Assembly (NCBI GenBank): GCA_012934845.2
Contig: WNNJ02002090.1
Span: 1-64,000, forward strand
Length of the DNA stretch: 64,000 nucleotides
Reading direction: 5' to 3'
DNA from: Pomphorhynchus laevis
Taxonomy: Eukaryota > Acanthocephala > Palaeacanthocephala > Echinorhynchida > Pomphorhynchidae
Within the stretch, counting starts at the first letter, position 1, and every line of letters begins with the position of its first letter. Position numbers and translations under genes: made by a program. The notes under the pieces were generated by a model. That model was not told the origin of the DNA. It did no database searches and was given only the letters and a program-made list of their open reading frames with translations. Positions 1-11,700 of the stretch are shown here, piece by piece.

Positions 1-602
1 ATATAATATTATATATTTAGCATTTATAATATTAAATTATAAATTATAAACAATCAACAATAGAACGCCAACTCGCGTTCACAATGGTCAGATAATAATC
101 CGCGTGCCCCAAAAATTCGTGAGTACATATTCAAATAAATCGTTCATTCCCAACCGTCGTCAACTATAATATCGACAACATTGATTCAAACCTTCGTAGC
201 GATGTATGCGTCTACGACTGACGACGAAGAACTCTTTTTACAACTTGACACTAATTTATTCAATTTTTTACTAATACATTTCTTTAAAAAATTTAATTAT
301 TAAATTTATTTAATTTATTTATAATAAATAATATTATAAATATTATTAATTACTTCTATAGTAAAGATAAAAATTAAATAATGTTACTCATATTAACAAC
401 TACTGCTTGAAATTTTCAGGTTTGTACAAGGTTATGATTATGAATATAATTTCACGGTTGTTTATTTGAAAAAATATATAAACTTGATATAACCTTTAAT
501 CTACCGTCTTAAGGGATAGGGGCCAAAGTTTCTAAGATGCTCGACGCCATCCGCTATTAAGCGACATTCTTAGGTAAGCCAGCACTTCGATAGTATTATC
601 GA
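1..602. other. AT-rich stretch, no gene seen
   Basis: No reading frame with recognisable content was found on either strand. Positions about 60-240 are less AT-rich than the rest, but the frames there are interrupted and match no family I know. Confidence 0.5.
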
Positions 603-880
603 AACGCTGGTTATCAAAACGTCAATCATTTGCTCAAAGATTTCGCTTCCCTTCCCCCTTAAGGAGGGGGGATATTTAGACAATATCGATCCCCTTTCCA
701 TAGGAAAAGGGATTAAGGGTATATTTTTGCACTACTAAAATATACCCTTAATTGAAGCGCTGGTGATCGAATCGTAAAGCATATTCTTAAATACTTCGCC
801 ACCTTTCTCCCCTTAAGGGAGAAATATTTAAACACTATTGATCCCCCTCCCATGGAAAGGGGGATTAAGGATATATTAAT
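603..880. repeat. Two diverged copies of a G+C-richer block
   Basis: A block that starts with AACGCTGG near 603 and runs through CCCCTTAAGG-like and purine-rich stretches recurs about 153 bp later, starting near 756. The copies are clearly related but have many substitutions. Each holds short palindromic runs such as CCCCTTAAGG. No coding frame is evident, and the block stands out in base composition from the AT-rich flanks. It could be an old tandem duplication within an unrecognised repeat. Confidence 0.5.
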
Positions 881-1317
881 ATTTCCTTAAGATAATTTAT
901 ATAAAAAATTTATATAAATTAATTTATATTTTCCTAAAATACAATTATAGTTTAAAAATACTTTGTAATTAATTTCATGGGCTCAAAAAAACGGTTTAAA
1001 ACATCACATTTTCAAAAATAGTATTTTCAGTTACACGAAAAGGTTTTGCTTTATGCAATTAATGCTTACCTGTGGGTATACAAGTCTTCTATATTAAAAT
1101 AACAGTAAAATAAACTATAAATATCCTCTGTGAACTGTTTTCAATTTTTAGTAAAGGACCTGATATTTCTTTTATCTTGATATCGACGAGTATATATTGT
1201 GATACACTAATTCATTCTTCTATCAGTATTAATACGTACATGTTTGCATTCCCTATTGTTCGTTTGACTGCTTGGATGGTATTTTTTATTACCATTATAT
1301 AAATCAAGCATGTGTAC

Positions 1318-1557
1318 CTTTTTAGACTGTTGACTGTACCAGCGATATAGTTTTCTTTTTCTAAGATAATAGCAGACCATAACTGACGATTATAGCTTGC
1401 TACCATGTTATTCAGGGTGTGTTTCGGATTGCAAAATATGTCCTCTAATAGTGCATCATTGGGCGTTAACCGATTCAATAGTGTGGAATTTCCATCAAGA
1501 AGATCAGTCAAGGCATTCATCCCAGAGTCCTCAATTACCAATTGGACAAACAATGTC
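1318..1557 (-). CDS. Possible single internal exon of an unidentified host gene
   Basis: On the minus strand a splice acceptor (TTTATATAG) precedes an open frame of about 79 codons. It ends at a plausible donor (AAAAG then GTACAC). The peptide includes FVQLVIEDSGMNALTDLL and CNPKHTLNNMVASYNRQLW, has normal amino-acid composition and does not resemble a retroelement. The phases are 1 on entry and 2 on exit, so neighbouring exons would be needed. I could not find them: downstream exons would lie below 1318 and upstream ones in the AT-rich 1558-2257. It could be an orphan exon of a gene that extends out of the window, an exon relic, or a chance open frame. I do not recognise the family. Confidence 0.35.
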
Positions 1558-2257
1558 CTATATAAATCAGTAGTAAAATGTGTTACAAAGTACGCTGCAA
1601 GCGGTGATATAAGCGAAGTTAATTTGAATGCAAAAACTTATAATCTATAAAAAATGAAATTGATCACGTAAACGAATGATAGACAAAAAAACATTATAAA
1701 TAAAAGATTATATTTTATTATAAAAAAGAATCATTTTCAGCATAATAATTTGTGTTACAATAATTTTGATTGACATTTGGTCTATTTATTATATAGATAT
1801 TATAATATCTATATAATATCTAATATTATATATCATTTGGACATATAATATTGAAATACGATAAGCAAGAAATATAACAAAAAGTAATATAAAGTAATCT
1901 AAAGTAATAATAAACTTTATAAATAAACTTTTATTACTTTAAAGTAATACAAAGTAATATAAAATACTATTACCAAATTAATCACAAAGATCTGAACAAA
2001 ACTTTATTTTTAAACGATATAGAAGAATAAAGTCCAGAGATCGTTCGACGATTATGAGTAGAATATATTATTTATTGTTTCATCATTTTTGAATATTTGA
2101 ATGTCGTGAAATTTTCCGATAAAACGAAATCATAAAAGCAAAGATTATAATCTTGCAGCAAAAATTATAATAATACATAATATAATAATATTATATTAAA
2201 ATATTATAATAATTATAATATATTAAAATTATAATATATATATTCTGATAGCAAAGA
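1558..2257. other. AT-rich stretch, no gene seen
   Basis: Very AT-rich. It holds short repeats of AAAGTAATATAAAGTAAT type around 1885-1960 and one stray unit (near 2140-2160) resembling the 20-bp minisatellite found at 5.5-6.8 kb. No coding potential was seen. Confidence 0.5.
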
Positions 2258-2970
2258 TAATAATAAGGATTTTCTTAACAACTATATAACTACTAAAAAG
2301 TTTTAAACAGGGAAGCATAAACAAAAAGAAAACCGAAAACAAAGTAAGTTCAGTCGTTTATGAAGTCTTCATTGTGTCACGGCCTCAGGTCCACAGGGTC
2401 TGAGCCTTCCAGCCAATCCAACTCGCCGCTCTCCGACTAAAACACCCGGGGTCTCTCACTCCTCGAAGAATCCAATCGAGGCGGACTATGCTAGGTAATC
2501 TCGAGATAAGGAGCTTGAGAAACCTTAGTCTTTGCTTTGGGGGACGTACTCTAGATAAGAAGACTAATCCGAGATATTCCAAGTACCACAAAGGCGTACT
2601 TTAGTTTTACTATTCAATGACAGATGCTAAGCCCGTATCAGGGCCCACCTAGTCGGAAAGATGGGAAGTGGTTGAGGCTGCAAAATGGAGGAGTGCAGAG
2701 AGTGTCAATCTCTCAAGTTTCTTTTTGATGGCAGAGGTGCCATGAAATACGACCATCTGCGATTTTTTTAGTTAAAAGCAAGATTGGAAGGGGTAAGCTG
2801 GTCTTTTAATCTTAAAAACGGCTGATGGCCGAGATTACATCTTTACACCTGCGTCCAGAGAACAGAGCAGTGGTATTATCATCATATACCACGAGATGTT
2901 TTTCGGGATAAAATGCCTTGAAGAGAACAATGGAGCTAGCAAGATATAAGATAGCAGAAAGTGGCGAAGG
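2258..2970 (-). mobile_element. LINE A, 5'-truncated copy (3' end of the reverse-transcriptase ORF plus 3' UTR)
   Basis: This matches, with moderate divergence, the 3' part of the larger LINE A copy at 27497-30530. Shared landmarks are the 3' segment starting CACGGCCTCAGGTCC on the plus strand (2378 here, 27617 there) and the conserved coding stretch around RPPKQRLRFLKLLISRLPS. Both copies also share a 3' UTR that continues to an AATAATAAGG boundary. Orientation is minus, so the left edge is the 3' end. The copy is truncated at about 2970, where it abuts the 3' end of an L2-like LINE. The clade is probably of Jockey/R1/I type, judged from the reverse transcriptase of the larger copies. Confidence 0.7.
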
Positions 2971-5465
2971 TTTTTAAGTGGCAAATGTGACTATCAGTCA
3001 CTTACAAGCCCACTAAAATGACAAAAAAATATAAATTAGGATTCCGTAGAAATGAAAATAAACATTTTTTAAATTGTACATATGAAGATGATGCAGTAAC
3101 ATTTGAGGGAAGATTGTTCCACAGTTTATGTCCTGCAATCGAGTATGATCGATGCGCGGTGAGCGAAAAATAAGGTGGAACATATAATCTTGATCTTGTA
3201 TAGAATGACTGCGAATCGAAATATAAGTTGTGGATTTACTGGATAATGTAGGTAAGATGAGCAGTGAAGGGGTGTTGGCATTTATGACGTTCCACATAAA
3301 GCATGCTAGTTTAAACCTTATGCAGTTCGTGATGTCTAGCCAAGACAGCGAATTAGAATAACGCGATATGTGATCGAATTTCCTTAAGCGAAAAAAACTC
3401 TAACGGCCGAATTTAGAATACTTTGCAAAGATTTGAGCGATGATTTCGTATAATTAATAAGAAGACTGACAGAATAATCAAGTTTGGAACTCAGAAGAGA
3501 ATTCACTAATTTCACCGTAGTGAGAGTATCGAGATGATGTCTTACTTGCCTCATGTCCCTCAAGATAAGAAAACAGCTTTGAGCTTTGTGTCTGATAAAA
3601 GGAAGAAACAAGAAGTGGGAATCAAATGAAATTTCGAGAATAGTCATAGAAGTGACTACCGATAAAGTAGTCAGAAATTTTGATTGAAATGTTCGGATCA
3701 GACAAATAGTGAGGTGTTATCCACATAAGGGGAGATTTATTCGTATTTATTACTAAACGTAATGACGTCAAATGTCTACAGAGATGATATAGACAATCAG
3801 AAGCAATGTCTGCAAAGTCATTAAAGGAAAAAGGATCACAATCTGCATACAGCACGATGTCGTCTGCATATTGAATTAAATGAAAACCATAAGGAGAGGC
3901 TATATATGTTAGGTCGCCAAGTAGAAGTGTGAATAGTAGAGGTCCAAGAACATAATCTTGAGGTAAGCCGTGAGTGATTTGATAAGTAGATAAGAAAGTT
4001 GAATTAGATTCAACACTAAAAGATCTACCAGTTAGATATGATTGGAACCATTTGATAACACAAGATGAGAAACCGTATCGGTGACGAAGGCATGCACGAA
4101 GAATTTGATGGTCAACGACATCAAAGGCTGAAGCTAAATCAAGCGATATAATAAGACCAATACGACTCTTATCAATGGCGACAAGTAAATGGTCAAAAAT
4201 TTGAGTACATGCAGTGAGGGTTGAATGATGTTTACGATAAGCAGATTGAGAAGGAAACAGGTTATTTACCTTCAGATAGTCACTTATTTGATGTAAGATT
4301 ATACGTTCAAAATGTTTGGAGATTGTCGGTAGGTGAGAAATTGGTCTGTACGGAGGAATCATGGGATCAAGAGATGACCGCTTCAGAAGTGGCCGTATAA
4401 TGGCGACTTTAAAGGAATTAGGATACTTCGAATACCGAATTGACGAATTGAAAAGATTACACAAATAAGGAATAAGTGTGTGGATGCAAGATTTCAACAC
4501 ATTAGTTGGGATAATGTCTCGGATAGATGTCGTGCTTGGTAACGGCGTTAATGCAGTTAATATTTGCTGAGGATGTATGAGCGTAAAGTAGAAAAGTTAC
4601 GGCAAATGATGATTTAAGACAGAAGAAAAGTCGTCATTAATGGAAGCAAGAGTGGAAATGTTTGCAGTAAGCTTATCACGAAGGTATTCAGCATAAATGC
4701 AAGGAGACAGTGTTGATTTCGGACATGAACGTCCAAGTAAGTTTTTAATGGAAGACCACAAATTGCGTGGAGAAGGAGATTTAATTTTGGCGCGCCAGTA
4801 TGCAAGTGACTTATGTTTCAAGAGCTCACAGTATCGTTTACGAGCATCTTTGAACGATAATCTGGCTGTATATGCCAAAGAAACATTTATTCGATGTGTT
4901 CTAAGATACAGGCGATGATTACGACGCAGTAAACGTTTGGCAGTGACACATTCACAATCAAACCAAGGAGCTTGATGAGAACGTCGTGGAACAAAAACCC
5001 TTAAAGGTAATATTTTATCAAGAATTTGGGTAATGCATGATTCAAAGTTATTCGCAAGAATACTTACAGATGATGAATGAGACAAATCTAAAGAGCTTAC
5101 CAGATAATTTTAAAATAGCGCTAAATCAAGAAGTTTCTAATATCGATGAGAGCGAGATGTAGAGGAAAAATCGGGAAAGGAATGTAATTGTAAGAAAAGA
5201 AGAAAATGATCAGAAATACCGGTATCAAGCACGTTGGCACGTGGTTTGAAATATGAGGAAGTTCGCAAAAAGAAACTATCTATGGTTCCTCTTAGAATAT
5301 GTGTAGCATCAGTGTGTTGATAAACGAATCCGAGATCACCTATTATTGAAAAAAGACGTGCAGCGTTTCGCGAGGTTGGACATTCAAGATGAATGTTGAA
5401 ATCGCCGATAAGGATTATTGGGTCAGGTGCGTCAATGTTTAAAAGGAGATCGTAAAATTCGTCGA
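2971..5465 (-). mobile_element. L2-like LINE, 5'-truncated, endonuclease to 3' tail
   Basis: Read on the minus strand, from the right. An apurinic-endonuclease-type segment (GDFNIHLE near 5405, GISDHF near 5205) is followed by the arginine-rich linker typical of CR1/L2 elements (4597-5085, with APWFDCECVTAKRLLRR). Then comes a reverse transcriptase ORF (3622-4500) with PYRPISHLPTISKHFER, LDLASAFDVVDHQIL, GLPQDYVLGPLLF and the catalytic YADD. The last part carries the LWNNLPSN motif that ends CR1/L2 proteins. The ORF is broken by several frameshifts and stops. The 3' tail holds a stem-loop (2987-3001) shared with two other copies in the window. The 5' end is cut by the minisatellite that begins at 5466. 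Confidence 0.85.
2987..3001 (-). other. 3'-terminal stem-loop of L2-like LINE (copy 1)
   Basis: On the minus strand the element ends with TGTAAG, then a hairpin with 6-bp arms (GTGACT, loop GAT, AGTCAC), then ATTTGCCAC and TTAAA. The copies at 25233-25249 and 41356-41372 have the same flanks but different arms, which still pair. Confidence 0.65.
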
Positions 5466-6763
5466 AAGATTATAATCTGCCAGCAAAGATTATAATATCC
5501 CAGCAAGGATTATAATCTGCCAGCAACGACTATAATTTGCCAGTAAGGATTATAATCTACCAGCGAAGATTATAATCTGCCAGCGAGGATTATAATCAGC
5601 CAGCAAATATTATAATCTGCCAGAAAAAATTATAATCTGCTAGCAAGGATTATAATCATCTATCAAAGATCATAATCGGTCAGTAAAGATTATAATCTGC
5701 CGGCAAAGATTATAATCTGCCAGCAAAGATTATAATCTGCCTGTGAGGATTATAATCAGCCAGCAAAGATTATAATCTACCAGAAAAGATTATAATCTGC
5801 TAGCAAGGATTATAACAAGCTAGAAATGATCATAATCTGTCAGCAAAGATTATAATCTGCCAGCAAAGATTATAATCTACCAGCAAAGATTATAATCTGC
5901 CAGTAACGATTATAATCTGCCAGTAAGGATTATAATCAGCCAGCAAGAATTATAATCAGCTATCAAAGATCATAATCTGTCAGCAAAGATTATAATCTGC
6001 CAGCAAAGATTACAATCTGCCAGCAAAGATTATAATATTCCAGCAAAGATTATAATCTGCCAGCAACGATTATAATCTGCCAGTAAGGATTATAATCTAC
6101 AAGCAAAGATTATAACCTGCCAGCGAGGATTATAATCTGTCAGCAAAGATTATAATCTGTCAGCAAAGATTACAATCTGCCAGCAAAGGTTATAATCTGC
6201 CAGCGAGGATTATAATCAGCCAGCAAAGATTATAATCTGCCAGAAAAGATTATAATCTGCTAGCAAGGATTATAATCAGCTAGACAAGATCATAATCTGT
6301 CAGCAAAGATTATAATCTGCCAACAAAGATTACAATCTGTCAGCAAAGATTATAATCTGCCAGCAAAGATTACAATCTGCCAGCAAAGATTATAATCTGC
6401 CAGCGAGGATTATAATCATCCAGCGAAGATTATAATCTGCCAGAAAAGATTATAATCTGCTAGCAAGGATTATAATCAGCTAGAAAAGATCATAATCTGC
6501 CAGAAAAGATTATAATCTGCCAGTAAGGATTATAATCTTCCAGAAGGATTATAAAATACCAGTAAGGATTGTAATCTGCCAGCAAGGATTATAATCTGTC
6601 AGTAAGGTTTATAATCTGTCAGCAATGATTATAATTTGATAAAAACAAGATTATATTCTGGAGCAAAGTTAAAATTTGAAAGCAAAGATTTAAATCCGTT
6701 AGCAACGGTTATAATTGGATAAAAAAATTATAATCTGATAGCAAAGATTACTATCTGATAGCA
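5466..6763. repeat. 20-bp minisatellite (AAAGATTATAATCTGCCAGC unit), about 65 copies
   Basis: A tandem array with a strict 20-bp period. The unit is close to GCAAAGATTATAATCTGCCA and contains the self-complementary GATTATAATC. Variants include GAGGATTATAATCAGC, GAAAAGATTATAATCTGC and GATCATAATC. Series of these variants recur in the same order near 5581, 5741, 6201 and 6401, which indicates higher-order units of about 8-10 monomers. The array decays after about 6540. It directly abuts the truncated 5' end of the L2-like LINE. Confidence 0.9.
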
Positions 6764-7293
6764 AAGACTTATTTTACTTATGAATCAAAAATTTCAGGAA
6801 ACAACTTTCCAGAAAGTTCCTGTATCTACTTTAGAATAAGCTAAGGTGCTTTAGAATAAGCTAGGATGCTTTTGAACTTAGTTATGAAAATATTAAAAAT
6901 ATTCTAAAAAATATTTTTTAAGTTAAAAATTCGATTTAGCAGTTGGAGGGTTGACACTCTTCGTATTGTAGTTTAGTATTTGTCACATAAAATCCCGGCT
7001 GTTATTTTGTCCCGGTTTTTATTTGTCACATAATAAACATTTTAATTTTTTGAATATTTTTTCTCGAAATATTTGCATTGTGTCATATTGATATATTTTA
7101 TCCTAAGGTAATTTGTAATTTATAATTTTTATTAAAAATTATTCTAATTATAACATTTAATATTTATTTGATATTTACAATGATACGCTTGATGCAAGTT
7201 TATAATTTATGTGGAAATGTCGCAGTGTAAAGTTTCAATTCACATAAATTGAAATAAAATATCAAAAAGGAAATTTTTGATAAAAAATTTCTC

Positions 7294-7348
7294 ATTCAGT
7301 AGCTAAAATAGCATTAATTCTTAATCCATCAATATTTTTATATTATAA
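7294..7348. repeat. 55-bp direct repeat, copy 1
   Basis: It starts ATTCAGTAGCTAAAATAGC and is repeated at 8331-8385 with a single mismatch, in the same orientation and 1037 bp away. The intervening DNA holds a small non-autonomous element. Confidence 0.8.
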
Positions 7349-7394
7349 ACATGATAGCAGAGCAGTTCCTCCTGATGACCTCTAATTCTTATTA

Positions 7395-7592
7395 TGATAC
7401 AAGGTCTGTTTTTTATTAGTCAATTCATAAAAATGACTTTTTAAATTTCAATTTATTATTTTAACTTGATATAAATTATAGAAAATCTTATAACAATTAT
7501 TAATTTTAATATTTAATTATTAAATTTTGATTTAGCATTATTATGCTTTGTTTATAATTATATTAAATACGTAGACTCAGTTAGCTGATTTA
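7395..7592 (-). mobile_element. Small non-autonomous element of the GTAGACTCAGTTAGCT family
   Basis: It ends on the plus strand with AATACGTAGACTCAGTTAGC and begins near TTATTAGTCAATTCATAAA. The same two landmarks, about 200-250 bp apart, occur at 52.8, 54.1 and 56.6 kb, and related copies or fragments at 37.6, 42.0, 62.3, 63.6 and 63.8 kb. No protein is encoded. In longer copies the family continues past this segment with a block containing GGTCATCAGGAGGAACTGCT, whose complement is seen just to the left here (7350-7385). Confidence 0.65.
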
Positions 7593-8330
7593 ATTTATCT
7601 TGCATTAACATAAATATTATATTTGGTTCACATTTTATAATATCAAATATATCATAAAATATATTATATTTACAAATATATCATATTTTTATTCACATTT
7701 TTATTGAATACAAATGATCTTTATTCACATTTTTATTAAATTACACATTTTTATTGCATAAAAATGTGTAATTTTTTATCAAATAATAAAAATGTATTAT
7801 AAATTACATCACATCAAAATTATAAATTATATTATTCAAACATTTATAATTTTATTGAAAGTAGAATTCTTTAAATAATAAGATTTGTAGAAAAATTGGA
7901 ATTTTTATTCAGCCAAATTCTCATGATTGATTTTGTTGGTTTACAAACAAATAGTAAAAATGTACAAATCTTGTAATTTCAACAAATGTACAAGCCTTGC
8001 AATGTACAACCTTGCAATTTCTAATTGGAAGATCGGCTTGAAATATAATACGTTGCTCACGATCAAGTAGTTGTACAAGAGTTGAAAGATCGTTACATGA
8101 AGACGTATTTTATTCATAATAATTAACAAATGTTTGAACACTTAAAAAGCGGATAATTATTACTGTATGTTTTCTAAATAAATTTCATCTTTAAAAATAA
8201 AAATTAAAAAAGAAATAAAATTTGTAAAATATTGTTAAAAGTTTAGTTAATAAAACAAATATTGTTTAAGTTGTAATAAAGTAACTAAAATTAGTAAACA
8301 TGCCTACTTACAATAAGTTAATCTCTTCTT

Positions 8331-8385
8331 ATTCAGTAGCTAAAATAGCATTAATTCTTGATCCATCAATATTTTTATATTATAA
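8331..8385. repeat. 55-bp direct repeat, copy 2
   Basis: Partner of 7294-7348, with one mismatch over 55 bp. It lies about 410 bp beyond the cyclin K stop codon. Confidence 0.8.
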
Positions 8386-8798
8386 TCTCTGTCGAGAGCA
8401 TTAATAACGTACGTATATTGTCGAAAAAAAATTATATTATTAAAAAATTATAGAAGTTTAATTACAGAATTATAATGTTAGAACTATAAAAATGTAGCTG
8501 GCGATGAGAAGTCAGACTCCTAGCCCTACGACAACAAAATAAAGTGACTGAACTTCGAGTCGTTGGTGTCCTCATAATAAAAACTGAATGTAACAAAATT
8601 AATTTTGTAATCAGAGTCAAAAATATTCTTCTAACTTGCATATTACAAAAAAAGCATTTATACAAGTGCATTCGTTGCTAAAAAAACTCGAATTTACTAA
8701 GACGATAATATGGAGCCAATGTTTTACAAATACATATTTACACAGTAAACATAATAAAACGCACATTTTATACTCTATAAATTATGTTCTTTCTAATT

Positions 8799-11700
8799 TC
8801 ATCGATGATAATGATGTTGATGAGAGTGGGTATTTCTGTGTATATGCTGAGATGGCGACGATCTAGACGAAGAGCATCCGCTATGTTTACCTGTTAATCT
8901 CGAAGAAAAAGTGATTCCATCATAGCTTTCATTATGTGGCCGTTGTTGCATTATATTGGAGGCGTAAGGTAACGGATAAATTGGTGATGTAATTAGTTGG
9001 TGAGGTGCATGTTGCCTGTCAATATAATGCATCGAGTCCGATGTTGTATTGCCAGATGGAGCGGTAGAGTTGAACCGATTACAGTTGTCCTGTTGGTTGT
9101 TGCCTATTTGAGACATCAACAGTAACTGCGATTGCTGCTGCATGTTCCTGGGAAACATTGTTGGTGAATGTGGACTCGACTGAACAAACTGCTGATTGGC
9201 TTGTGCAATGAAACCAGTTGGATTTATATATGATTGTTGAGGCGGTAATGGTGGTTGACCATGTATAGGAGCAGGAGTTACTGAACATAGTGACTGATGC
9301 GCCATAGGAACAAGAATCGGTGTAGTAGTCATCATTGTAGCATTTGAAAAGCTATTTGAATGATTAGAATCGAACAGCGGCGACGGTGTTTGAGGAGCAA
9401 TCGATTGAGAAGGCAACAACATAGTGCTAACAAGAGATTCGTTGCTAAAAGATTGATTAACATTCAAAGCAGGATGACAAGAAGCGGCCGGAGTCGTTAT
9501 CTGCTGCGCTGTAGTAATGGATTGATGGAATGAATTAAAATTCCCTTGAGGGATAAGGTTTGTTCCGCTGGAATAAGACAAAGGCGTTTCATTTTCGAAT
9601 TGCTGCTGGCACTTGTGATTACTCTTTTGAAGAAAAAGAATAAAAATGCATAAAATAAATAATATGAATTACATTTGATTCTATTTCCACCGCGGGTTCC
9701 TCGTCCTTTCCAGGCGGTGAAGTAAGTAGATCAAGAACCTGATGACAAATATCTTAAAAAAGTAAATTTGTATAAGACTAAAGTCAATTAACTTTAATTG
9801 TATAAAACTTGATAGAAACAAGGTTCACAGTTAAACTAGTAAAATGACTACGCTTGAATAATTACATAAACTGAAAATAATTAGACCACTTTACAGTATT
9901 TATTTTAATCGATCATACTTAGAGAATTACAACGTTCATATTAAATTTAACATTACGCAAATGCGGACAAGATTCACGGTATTCATTACAATATGATTTC
10001 ACTTTAAAGTTAAGGTTTTAACTTTTAAGTTAAAGCTTTCAACTCAATTTTTACATGAAATTGATATTTTACAAAACATTACTTGATTTGTTGTAATTTA
10101 ACTGCATTACGTATTTTGAATAAATTTGAATTCGCTAACAATTATTTACACAATTTCAATAATTGATACTTTAAATAATTGACTCGTCTAACGTGAATCA
10201 TAACATGTTAATCGTAGGTTCACATGTGGCTCACATGTCTAATGTGAGTCGTCTATTTCAATACTAGCAAACGAATATTAAAAACCTAATTTTAGCAATG
10301 CTAACGCATATAATACAAATTCTTGTCTGCTTCCGTTCATATGTAGGTAAAAGTAAATTAAATCGTATTGTGATATTTTATTTACAGATAAAATATTGAT
10401 CAACATCTTGATCAATCCGTCATGTTTTCAGCTGATATTCACTTAAGCTTATCGCAGCAGCGAAAATGAATAATTAATAATGTCAAAACACTGAATGATC
10501 TAAGTAGTATAGATCCGGAAAAATGACGATACGCAGTATTTTGACGACAAATTAAACAAATAGTCAAAAAATACTTTATCTGCATTTTTTTATGCTGGAT
10601 TTATCGGAAACCATCTGAGATCTACAAAATATTTTGATTTAGAGGATAAGATATTAAGTCATGATTCATGACTCATTACTTGCATGACTCATTACTTGCA
10701 TGATAAATTGCATTCATGACTAATTGCATTCACGGCTAATTGCATCACGGCTAATTACATCCGTGACTAATGAATGACTAATACCTTAATGAATCATTTA
10801 GGTATATCACTCACATGATTCATGCTTACATGATTCATGCTTACATGATTCATGTAGGTGGTATCCAAGAATAGCGCGTATGAATTGGTGTTTACACTGC
10901 AAGCTTTAAATTTTTAAAACAATTTGTCAACAAGACACGGGCTTTAAATAAATAATATATTCTACATGCCTACAGAAAAGACAAAAATACTAACCTTCTA
11001 AAATATCAATGGATAGATGTTCAACGAACTGTTCCCACCATTTTTTGGTCGAATTCTCCTGTTTACCTTCCCAGTCAGTTATTTCAAACTTAGAAAGCTT
11101 AGAAGCCAAATACATAACGGCAATCGCAATGATTTCAGGTTCCCATTGTAGGCAAAGCGTAGTGCCAAAACTATCCACATAAATTAAAGAATTTGACATT
11201 TGAAAAATATTCTATACATATTTTTATTTCAAAATTATATAGTGATCATAAAATAAAACAGTTATCATAAAATTTACCCATAAATAAAAGTCATATCATA
11301 AAAGTATTTTATTCACAAGTATAAAAATAAAGATTTCGATTATAAATATTTAAAAAAAATCTAAGGAGGGTCATAATAAAGTCACTAGTATCAACAGATA
11401 ATATTAAAAATATATTGTATAATATATTTTATGTTTTAATAATATAATTCAATATAATAACACATGAAATAATATTTTTTTAGTTTAGTATTATAAAAAT
11501 AATATTATATCATATTATATGAATATTATATTATGCTATATTATATTATAATATATATTATATATTATCATATCTATTTTATTATATTAAATCATATTAT
11601 ATTATGTATTTTTAAGAAAAAATTGATAAATCAAAATTTATTGAATGAATTTTTCAAATGTAAATAAAAAATTAAGATTTTTAATTATCTATTGTTAGTA

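Larger units (their letters stand above)
6764..8798. other. AT-rich intergenic region 3' of cyclin K
   Basis: No gene was found. It contains a short duplication (TTTAGAATAAGCTA twice near 6830-6865), a small non-autonomous element at 7395-7592, and a 55-bp direct repeat pair at 7294 and 8331. The part from about 8440 to 8798 probably holds the cyclin K 3' UTR. An ATTAAA poly(A)-type hexamer lies on the minus strand at 8458-8463, but this is weak evidence. Confidence 0.5.

Noticed and set aside
5466-6763. Regular 20-bp repeats as a CRISPR-like array
   Set aside because: The units follow each other with no unique spacers, and the sequence is from an animal genome.
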